From Lentisphaeraceae bacterium (GTDB taxonomy: Bacteria; Verrucomicrobiota; Kiritimatiellia; RFP12; UBA1067), in assembly GCA_004551905.1 (NCBI GenBank), contig SFPL01000002.1:1-36314 (forward strand): a DNA stretch of 36,314 nucleotides. The letters are read 5' to 3'. The position numbers were made by a program, and so were the translations under genes. Under the pieces are notes generated by a model. The model saw only the letters and a list, made by a program, of their open reading frames with translations. It was not told the DNA's origin and did not search any database. Below are positions 24,074 to 30,653 of this stretch, one piece after another. How positions within the stretch are numbered: the first letter of the stretch is position 1; each line of letters starts with the position of its first letter.

Positions 24074-24828
24074 CAGTAGAACGCCCTCGAAATCATGTAC
24101 CCGGAGATCAGGATCGCCAGGAAGGAGACGATCACCGCCCGCTGAGTCGCCTTGCCCACGCCGGTCGCGCCCAGCGACGCGCCCATCCCTTCGCAGAAGG
24201 AGACGTCGCCCACCAGCACCCCGAACACCGCCGCCTTGGCGATGCCCACGAAGAGGTCCTTGTCGGCCGCCATCCACAGCGCGCTCGACATGAACTGCCC
24301 GAAGTCGACGTTGAGCTGCGTAGCCCCCACGATGCCGCCGCCGATGATCCCCATGATGCAGCAGTAGAACGCCACCACCGGCGACATCAGGAGCAGGGCC
24401 AGGATTCGCGGCGCCGCGAGGAAGCGCACCGGCGGTATGCCCATGATCCTGAGCGCGTCGATCTCGTCGTTCACCTTCATGGTGCCGATCTCGGCGGCGA
24501 TCGCCGAGCCTACGCACGCCGCCATGCAGATGCCGCAGCAGAACGCCGCCATCTCCCTCAGCAGCGTGAGCATCACCGCCGCGCCGAGGTAATTCTCCTG
24601 GTTGAAGCGCGCGAGCTCCATCCCCACCTGCAACGCGAGGATCATCCCCATGAAGATCGACACCACCGTCACCACCGGCAGCGTGCGGATGCCGGTCGCG
24701 TAGAGCTGGCGGAAAAGATCGCGCCGCCCGTCACTGCGCAGGCAGACCGAAGGAAAATAACCCACCGACTGCACCAGAACAATTCCGGCGTAGCCTATCG
24801 AGGTGATGAACTTCGGGAAACGTGTCAT
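24073..24828 (-). CDS. mlaE: MlaE-type permease of lipid transport
   Basis: Inner-membrane permease of the MlaFED complex. The 251-residue protein carries about five membrane segments, the family motif IAAEIGTMKVNDEIDALRIM (the ATPase-docking loop) and PVRFLAAPRILALLLMSPVV. It heads the 17-gene operon. The ATG at 24828 stands only 10 nt below a TATAAT box with no ribosome site, so the message may start almost at the ATG. The box sits across the priA stop codon. Confidence 0.95.
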   Translation of the reverse strand: MTRFPKFITSIGYAGIVLVQSVGYFPSVCLRSDGRRDLFRQLYATGIRTLPVVTVVSIFMGMILALQVGMELARFNQENYLGAAVMLTLLREMAAFCCGICMAACVGSAIAAEIGTMKVNDEIDALRIMGIPPVRFLAAPRILALLLMSPVVAFYCCIMGIIGGGIVGATQLNVDFGQFMSSALWMAADKDLFVGIAKAAVFGVLVGDVSFCEGMGASLGATGVGKATQRAVIVSFLAILISGYMISRAFY

Positions 24829-24838
24829 TAAATGGTGA

Positions 24839-24850
24839 ATTATACAAGAT
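24839..24850 (-). promoter_or_regulatory. -10 promoter of mlaE operon
   Basis: Minus-strand ATCTTGTATAAT with a perfect TATAAT at 24839-24844. It overlaps the last codons and stop of priA and lies 10 nt above the mlaE ATG. A start 6-8 nt below the box would leave a leader of 2-4 nt. No Shine-Dalgarno sequence is present. Confidence 0.6.
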
Positions 24851-27035
24851 TTACGGCGTCGATGTCAATTGCAACCCTCAGCGCCGCAACCGGCGGACGC
24901 GCCGACGAAATCCACCGCCACGCCCGGACCGCCGCCGCCGCCGAGGTCGAGCGCACCACCACCTGCCAGCGGTAGTATCCGTCCGCCTTCTCGAGCGCGG
25001 ACGGAACCGCCTCCGAGACGAGCATGCGTCCCTGCCGGAGCCGGGCGGCGTAGAGCTGGAGCGACTTCGCGTACATCGCCGCCCAGTCCGCCGCGAGATG
25101 AAGGTCCTTCGACTTCAGGTTGACCACCGAGAGATGGCAGAACGGCGGGAAGAACGCTTCGCGCCGGTCCTCGAGCTCGCGCGCGGCGAACTTGGCGAAG
25201 TCGCCGGCCACCACCGCGCGCAGCACCGCGTCGGCGGGGTTGCGCGTCTGGATCAGCACCTCGCCGGGCAGCTCCGCCCGCCCCGCCCGCCCCGACACCT
25301 GCGCGAAGAGCTGGAACGCGCGCTCGGAGGCGCGGAAGTCCGGCAGCGACAGTGTGCTGTCGGCGTTGAGCACCCCGACCAGGGTCACGTTGGGGAAGTC
25401 GAGGCCCTTGGCGATCATCTGGGTGCCGACGAGGATGTCCGCCTCGCCGCGGCGGAACGCGCCGAGGATGTCGTCGTGGGAGCTGCGCCGCGAGGTGGAG
25501 TCGGCGTCCATCCGCAGCACCGACGCGCGCGGAAAGCACTTCCTCAGCGCCGCCTCGGCGCGCTGGGTGCCGATTCCCTGGCAGGCGAACTCGGCGCCGC
25601 CACAGTCGGGGCACTTCGCCGGCAGCTCCGTCCAGCCGCCGCAGACGTGGCAGCGCAGGCAGCTGTCGGCGCGGTGATAGGTGTAGGCGAGGTCGCAGGC
25701 GGGACAGGTCGCCGTCCAGCCGCAGGCCGCGCAGACATACTGGCGCGAGAAGCCGCGGCGGTTGAGGAAGAGGATTGTCTGCTCGCCGCGGTCGAGCCGG
25801 AGCGAGATCGCGTCGATGAGGTCGCGCGAGAAGATCGCCCCGCCCGCGCCGTCTTCGCCGAGGTCCACGAGCCGCACCCCGGGGAGCGTCCCCGCGCCCG
25901 CGCGACGCGTGATCGACGCGAGGCGGTACTTGCCCGTCTCGGCGTTGCGCCAGCTCTCCAGCGACGGCGTCGCCGAGCCGAGCACCACCTTCGCGCCCTC
26001 AACCGCGCCGCGCAACACCGCCACGTCCCGTGCGCTGTAGCGGGGGTTGTCCTCCTGCTTGTAGCTCGGCTCGTGCTCCTCGTCCACCACAATCAGCCCC
26101 AGGTCCTTCACCGGTGCCCAGACCGCCGAGCGCGGGCCCACCGCCACCCGCGCCGCGCCGGAGCGGATGCGGTGCCACTCGTCGTAGCGCTCGCCGTCAG
26201 AAAGCGCCGAGTGGAGCACCGCCACCATGTCGCCGAAGCGGGAGGCGAAACGGCTCACCGTCTGCGGCGTAAGCGATATCTCGGGGACAAGCACGATCGT
26301 GCCGCGCCCCGCCTCGAGCTCCTTGGCGATCGCCTGCAGGTACACCTCGGTCTTGCCCGAGCCGGTGACGCCGTAGAGGAGCAGGGTGGACGGACCCCCG
26401 CCGCCGAGCTCGCCGACCGCCGCGAGCGCCGCCGACTGCTCGGGGTTGAGCGCCAGCGGCTTCGACGGCAGTATCCGTCGCCCGGCCAGCGGATCGCGCC
26501 GCCGCGCGCGCACCGAGACGCCGACGAGCCCCTTGAGTCCCAGCGCCTTCAGCGCGGCCGGGGTGGTGCCGAGCTCGCGCACGAGCTGCGTCATCCAGCC
26601 GCCGCCGAGCCGCACCACCTGGTCGTAGAGCCAGCGCTGGCGCCTGGTGAGCTCCACCGGCGACGGCACGAGCGCCGGCTCCACGAAGAGCTGCTCGCGC
26701 GCCCGCGCGTTGCGGCGCATCACCGCCGCCGGCACCGCCGCCCTGAGGACGCTCTCGATCGGCGAGGCGGTGTACTCGGCCACCTTCCTCGCCAGATCGA
26801 TGAGCGCCGGCGAGAAGAACGGCGTCTCGTCGACAATGGCGGAAACAGGCTTCAGCACCCGTTCCCCGTCCTCCGTCCCTCGACCCCCAATCTCCATCAC
26901 GAAGCCGCGCGCCTCGCGGTGCCCGAACGGAACGGAAAGAAGCTGGCCGACGGCCAGCTTCCCTTCCAGCGCCTCGGGCACTTCGTAGTCGAAGAGCCGG
27001 TCGAGCGCGAGGTCGATCGCGACCCTGGCGACCAC
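24840..27035 (-). CDS. priA: Primosomal protein N' (PriA helicase)
   Basis: 3'-5' helicase that restarts stalled replication forks. The 731-residue protein has the N-terminal 3'-binding domain (1-100), Walker A GVTGSGKT at 222-229, DEEH at 318-321, and the zinc-binding insert with eight Cys from 435 to 478 (CAACGWTATCPAC, CLRCHVCGG, CPDCGG). Helicase motifs V and VI read VGTQMIAKGLDFPNV and QVSGRAGR. It starts with GTG at 27035, 3 nt after the pilin stop, with only a weak site; it is therefore co-translated or co-transcribed with the pilin-like gene. Confidence 0.96.
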   Translation of the reverse strand: MVARVAIDLALDRLFDYEVPEALEGKLAVGQLLSVPFGHREARGFVMEIGGRGTEDGERVLKPVSAIVDETPFFSPALIDLARKVAEYTASPIESVLRAAVPAAVMRRNARAREQLFVEPALVPSPVELTRRQRWLYDQVVRLGGGWMTQLVRELGTTPAALKALGLKGLVGVSVRARRRDPLAGRRILPSKPLALNPEQSAALAAVGELGGGGPSTLLLYGVTGSGKTEVYLQAIAKELEAGRGTIVLVPEISLTPQTVSRFASRFGDMVAVLHSALSDGERYDEWHRIRSGAARVAVGPRSAVWAPVKDLGLIVVDEEHEPSYKQEDNPRYSARDVAVLRGAVEGAKVVLGSATPSLESWRNAETGKYRLASITRRAGAGTLPGVRLVDLGEDGAGGAIFSRDLIDAISLRLDRGEQTILFLNRRGFSRQYVCAACGWTATCPACDLAYTYHRADSCLRCHVCGGWTELPAKCPDCGGAEFACQGIGTQRAEAALRKCFPRASVLRMDADSTSRRSSHDDILGAFRRGEADILVGTQMIAKGLDFPNVTLVGVLNADSTLSLPDFRASERAFQLFAQVSGRAGRAELPGEVLIQTRNPADAVLRAVVAGDFAKFAARELEDRREAFFPPFCHLSVVNLKSKDLHLAADWAAMYAKSLQLYAARLRQGRMLVSEAVPSALEKADGYYRWQVVVRSTSAAAAVRAWRWISSARPPVAALRVAIDIDAVNLV

Positions 27036-27038
27036 GCC

Positions 27039-27770
27039 TTACTTGTCGGTCGGCTTGAGGTAGTCGATCTCCGCGCCTTCGGTGAAGGTGACGGTCTGCT
27101 TGTCGTAGAAGTCGCAGAGCGACTGGTAGCGGCCCTTGTAGACGCCGGCGGCGCCGCCCTTGTGGATGATGACCGTCGCCTTGTTGCCGAAGGGCAGGGT
27201 GTAGGTGGTGTCGGTCGACTCCTGCTTAGTCTTCGAGAGCGTCTCCTGCGTGCTGCTCTTGACGAAGTTGTCGGTCGAGATGTTGCGCGAGACGAGCACC
27301 GGAACCACGTCGGGCATGTCGTCGGTGAGGTCGGTCACGATCTTCCACGCGATGCAGCCCTTGAGTGACTTGTTGCCCTTGTAGGCCGAGACGCCGGCGC
27401 CGGAGACGAACTTGATGTCGACGTCGACATACGGGCTGCACTCGGGCGTACCGTAGTTCTGCATGTCGAAGAGGTCGTCAAAGTAGTCGTCGGCGCTGCT
27501 CGAGTAGGAATTGTAGGCGATGTCGTCGCCCTGGCCCTCCTCCTTGTTCTTGTTCTTCGGCCACACCGAGCTGCGGCCGTGGCTCTCGCGGTCGACGTTC
27601 GCCTGGGTGATGCCGATGAAGAGGTTGCGCCCGTGCATCGCCAGCGCGTTCGTCTGCGCCGAAAGCATCGCCGACGAGATCGCCGGGAAGAGCGCGCCCA
27701 TGAGAATGCCGAGAATGCCGATCACGACCAGCAGCTCGACGAGGGTAAATCCGTTCTTTTGCGTCTTCAT
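27039..27770 (-). CDS. Type IV pilin / pseudopilin-like protein
   Basis: A 243-residue prepilin: leader MKTQKNG, then FTLVELLVVIGILGILMGAL with Glu at +5. This N-terminus matches the prepilin-type cleavage/methylation family that is abundant in PVC bacteria. The C-terminal 200 residues are unrecognised, acidic and Ser/Tyr-rich (YNSYSSSADDYFDDLFD). It has its own promoter and is encoded just upstream of priA, apart from the PilB/PilC cluster about 8 kb below. It could be the main subunit served by that motor; that is inference. Confidence 0.9.
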   Translation of the reverse strand: MKTQKNGFTLVELLVVIGILGILMGALFPAISSAMLSAQTNALAMHGRNLFIGITQANVDRESHGRSSVWPKNKNKEEGQGDDIAYNSYSSSADDYFDDLFDMQNYGTPECSPYVDVDIKFVSGAGVSAYKGNKSLKGCIAWKIVTDLTDDMPDVVPVLVSRNISTDNFVKSSTQETLSKTKQESTDTTYTLPFGNKATVIIHKGGAAGVYKGRYQSLCDFYDKQTVTFTEGAEIDYLKPTDK

Positions 27771-27821
27771 TTTGCCTGCTTCTTTCCTTTGGGTTTTTGG
27801 TTTTTCCTGTTTGTGGTGAGT

Positions 27822-27833
27822 ATTATCTCATAT
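27822..27833 (-). promoter_or_regulatory. Promoter of the pilin-priA unit
   Basis: Minus-strand ATATGAGATAAT: GATAAT at 27822-27827 with an extended -10 TG (TGAGATAAT). The expected start is near 27815, leaving a leader of about 45 nt. It lies in the 66-nt gap after the phosphatidyltransferase gene. Confidence 0.55.
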
Positions 27834-27836
27834 TTT

Positions 27837-28469
27837 TCATTTTCGCGCAAGTGCCATCTTGAGGCTTGGCAGGTACGCGAGGGTGTACGTCCAGAAGCTC
27901 CAGAGGGTCAGCGCGACGAGCAGCGTCTCGACCGCGTAGCAGCTCCAGGCCCACGGCGCCTGCCAGGACTCCGGCGCGTAGCGGCGGAAGGCGAGGAACG
28001 CGTAGACCCAGCCGGCGCCGGGGAAGGAGAGCGCCGTCCTCACCTTGCCGAGCCACATCGCCGCCACCTCCGCCCCGAAGGCCGCGCCCACCGCTCGGAG
28101 GAAGGTGACCCAGGTGTCGCGGAGCATGTACAGGATGGTGAACGCCAGCATCGCGAGCGCGTGGAACTCGTTGCCGCCCTGGTGGAGGATCTGCCAGGAG
28201 AGGGTCGGGAACGCCACAATGTAGAACGCCTTGTCCATCAGCGGGTCGGCCATCTTGCCCAAAGTCGACACCACCCCCCAGCGGCGCGCTAGCATGCCGT
28301 CCCACATGTCGGTGAGCCCGGCGAGGAGCATCGCGACTGCGGCAAGGACCGCGAGCGCCGCCGAGCCGGCGAACTCATGCCATACCGCGAGGACCGCCCA
28401 CCCGAGGATGAGCGGCACCCTCGCGAAGGTAATCGCGTTGACGATCCAGACTCTCGCCGAGCGGCTCAT
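27837..28469 (-). CDS. CDP-alcohol phosphatidyltransferase
   Basis: Inner-membrane enzyme of phospholipid synthesis. The 210-residue protein has the full family motif D54-x2-DG-x2-AR-x8-G71-x3-D75-x3-D79 (DMWDGMLARRWG...GKMADPLMD) and about five membrane helices. PgsA (glycerol phosphate) is the commonest acceptor for this size, but choline, serine or inositol forms share the motif, so I do not assign the acceptor. It starts at 28469 in an ATGA overlap with the zinc-ribbon protein stop. Confidence 0.85.
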   Translation of the reverse strand: MSRSARVWIVNAITFARVPLILGWAVLAVWHEFAGSAALAVLAAVAMLLAGLTDMWDGMLARRWGVVSTLGKMADPLMDKAFYIVAFPTLSWQILHQGGNEFHALAMLAFTILYMLRDTWVTFLRAVGAAFGAEVAAMWLGKVRTALSFPGAGWVYAFLAFRRYAPESWQAPWAWSCYAVETLLVALTLWSFWTYTLAYLPSLKMALARK

Positions 28470-28846
28470 CGGCCGGCGATGCCCTCCGCCACCACCTCCT
28501 GCATCACCCCGAGCGTCTCCTGCAGCTGCACCAGCCGCGCCTTGAGCGCCGCGATCTGCAGCTCCGCCTTCTGGAAGTTCCGGCGGGTGGCGAAGAGCTG
28601 CTTGAGGATCTCGCCCGGGTCGAGGTCGAGGTCGTTAAGCTCCATCCCCTCCGGGATCGGCACCAGCACCGTCTCGCCGCACTGCGAGCAGGCGACCTGC
28701 AGCCCAGCACCGCGGTAGTCGATCACCATGCTGTTGCCGCAGTGCGGGCAGCTGAACTCGATGTCGGTGTCTCGGATGTCCGCGTCGTCGACGTCCCTGG
28801 CCTCGATGGCCGCTACCGCAGCGTTTTCCTCGGCGATCTCTGCCAT
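28466..28846 (-). CDS. Zinc-ribbon coiled-coil protein, function unknown
   Basis: A 126-residue cytosolic protein. Cys33, Cys36, Cys53 and Cys56 (CPHCGNS, CSQCGE) form a zinc ribbon; residues about 84-115 make a coiled coil (FQKAELQIAALKARLVQLQE). The N-terminus is acidic. A GGAG ribosome site stands 9 nt above the ATG, about 38 nt below a TATAAT promoter. It is coupled to the phosphatidyltransferase gene. No family is recognised beyond the fold. Confidence 0.8.
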   Translation of the reverse strand: MAEIAEENAAVAAIEARDVDDADIRDTDIEFSCPHCGNSMVIDYRGAGLQVACSQCGETVLVPIPEGMELNDLDLDPGEILKQLFATRRNFQKAELQIAALKARLVQLQETLGVMQEVVAEGIAGR

Positions 28847-28890
28847 GTCTGTGTTCTCCGTGGTGTTCGTGGTTTTCGCTTGGTAGCTGA

Positions 28891-28902
28891 ATTATACCAA
28901 AA
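28891..28902 (-). promoter_or_regulatory. Extended -10 promoter of zinc-ribbon unit
   Basis: Minus-strand TTTTGGTATAAT, identical to three others here. TTGCGC at an 18-nt spacing is a possible weak -35. The expected start is near 28884. It lies in the 87-nt gap after proB. Confidence 0.7.
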
Positions 28903-28933
28903 GCCGCCCCCTGCGCGCAAGTGCCGGCAAGCT

Positions 28934-29695
28934 TCACCCCACCGTGCTGGCGGGGAAGAAGGTGCCGACGCTCTTGCCGACGAAGATCGGCACCAGCGAC
29001 GCGCGCCGTCCGTTCGCGATCCAGGTGTCGATTCCGCTCGCCACCGCCGCGCGCACCGCCTTGAGCTTGGACGACATTCCGCCGCGCGAGAGGTTGCCCT
29101 TCTCGTCGGGATGCACCAGCTTCGCGACGTTGCGGAAGCGCGAGATCTCGCGGATGCGCCGGCCGTCGGGGCCGAGCAGCCCGTCCACCGTGGTCAGCAG
29201 CACCAGCGCGTCGGCCCGCACCAGCTTGGCGATCAGGTAGGAGAGCCAGTCGTTGTCGCCGAAGGTCTGGCCCTTGAGCTCCTCGTCGGCGACGACGTCG
29301 TTCTCGTTCACGATCGGCACGATGCCGGACTCCAGCAGCCGCGCGATCGCCTGCTTTACGTTCTGCGCCCGCGCGTGGTCCTCGAAGTCGTAGTGGGTGA
29401 GCAGCAGCTGCCCGATCTTCACCCCGTGCTCGGCGAAGAGCTTCTCGTACTCGTAGATGAACCGCGCCTGCCCCACCGCCGCGCACATCTGCACGTCGTG
29501 GACCGAGGCGGGGCGGGACGAAAGCCCCAGCGCCTCCACGCCCGCCGCCACCGCGCCGGAGGAGACAAACACCACCTCGTGGCCGTCGCGCCGAAGCGCG
29601 CAGATCTGACCGACGAGACGCTTGAGCGCCGCGTAGTCGGGACGCCCCGACTTCGCGGCGATCGCGTGCGTGCCTACCTTGACAACCGTTCTCAC
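28934..29695 (-). CDS. proB: Glutamate 5-kinase, short form
   Basis: Phosphorylates glutamate in the first step of proline synthesis. The 253-residue protein is the amino-acid-kinase domain only: VVKVGTHAI at the N-terminus, VSSGAVAAG at 44-52, NEND at 130-133 and FGDND at 145-149, and the C-terminal GGMSSKLKA. The PUA domain of the roughly 367-residue enzyme is absent, as in many shorter forms. I start it at the GTG at 29695, 13 nt after the fabD stop; a frame 12 codons longer would overlap fabD. ProA is not in the window. Confidence 0.92.
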   Translation of the reverse strand: MRTVVKVGTHAIAAKSGRPDYAALKRLVGQICALRRDGHEVVFVSSGAVAAGVEALGLSSRPASVHDVQMCAAVGQARFIYEYEKLFAEHGVKIGQLLLTHYDFEDHARAQNVKQAIARLLESGIVPIVNENDVVADEELKGQTFGDNDWLSYLIAKLVRADALVLLTTVDGLLGPDGRRIREISRFRNVAKLVHPDEKGNLSRGGMSSKLKAVRAAVASGIDTWIANGRRASLVPIFVGKSVGTFFPASTVG

Positions 29696-29708
29696 CGTTT
29701 CACCGCCC

Positions 29709-30632
29709 TCAGAAAAGCGCCGCGGCGGCATCGAGCCCCGCGAGGTCGGAGACGTTCGCCGTGGCGAGCGCGGGGTCGATCTTCTTGACCAGACCCGAAA
29801 GCACCTTGCCGGGGCCGAACTCCACGAACAGCTCCGCCCCCATCGAGCGCGCGCACTCCACGTCCGCCGCCCAATTGGTGGTGCCAGTCACCTGCTCGAG
29901 CATCAGCGCCCTGATCGCCCCGCCGTCGGCGGGATGCGGCTTGCCGGTGACGTTGGAGAGGACTGGGAACCGCGGCGCGCGGAACTCGACCGCGTCGAGC
30001 ACCGGCGCGAGCTTCTCGCGGGCGCTCGCCATGTACTTGGAGTGGAACGCGCCGGCGGTCGCGAGCGGAATCGCGCGTTTGATGCCCAGCTCCTTCGCCG
30101 CGGCAACCGCCGCCGCGACCTCGTCCTTCGAGCCGCTCAGCACCTGCTGCGCCGCCGAGTTGACGTTCGCCACCGTGCAGCCGCTCCGCTCGCAGACCGC
30201 CGCGAGCTGGTCGGGCGTGGCGCCCACCACCGCCACCATCCCCGACGGCGTCGCCTCGCACGCCTCCTGCATGAATCGACCGCGCGCCTCGAGCACCTTC
30301 AGCGTTTCCTCGAAGTCGAGCGCACCCGCCGCGCAGAGCGCCCCCCATTCGCCGAGCGAAAGGCCGGCGGCGACGGCGAACTCCGCCTTCGTGCGCTTCT
30401 GGAACGCCGTGTACGCGGCGTAGCTCGTCACGAAGATCGCGGGCTGGCAGACGTTGGACTTGGTGAGCTCCTCCGCCGGACCCTCGAAGCAGACCTTCAT
30501 GAGGTCGAAGCCCAGCACGGCGTTCGCCTTCTCGAAGAACCCCATCGCCTCGGCGTCGGCCTCGGCGAAGTCACGCCCCATGCCGGGGACCTGCGCCCCC
30601 TGGCCGACGAACATGCAGCAACTCTTGGACAT
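29709..30632 (-). CDS. fabD: Malonyl-CoA:ACP transacylase
   Basis: Moves malonyl from CoA to acyl carrier protein for fatty-acid elongation. The 307-residue protein has the oxyanion QGAQ (11-14), the nucleophile Ser92 in GLSLGEW (usual form GHSLGE), Arg119 in GRFMQEA that holds the malonyl carboxylate, and His198 in AGAFHSKYM. A strong AAAGGAG site stands 8 nt above the ATG. It follows clpC by 21 nt and precedes proB by 13 nt. No other fab gene is here. Confidence 0.95.
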   Translation of the reverse strand: MSKSCCMFVGQGAQVPGMGRDFAEADAEAMGFFEKANAVLGFDLMKVCFEGPAEELTKSNVCQPAIFVTSYAAYTAFQKRTKAEFAVAAGLSLGEWGALCAAGALDFEETLKVLEARGRFMQEACEATPSGMVAVVGATPDQLAAVCERSGCTVANVNSAAQQVLSGSKDEVAAAVAAAKELGIKRAIPLATAGAFHSKYMASAREKLAPVLDAVEFRAPRFPVLSNVTGKPHPADGGAIRALMLEQVTGTTNWAADVECARSMGAELFVEFGPGKVLSGLVKKIDPALATANVSDLAGLDAAAALF

Positions 30633-30653
30633 TTCCCTTTTCTCCTTTCAAAA

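Noticed and set aside
24822..27368. Plus-strand open frame of 848 codons opposite priA and the pilin
   Set aside because: Antisense shadow in GC-rich DNA: low-complexity Arg/Leu/Ala/Val sequence without domains, fully opposite two well-supported genes.
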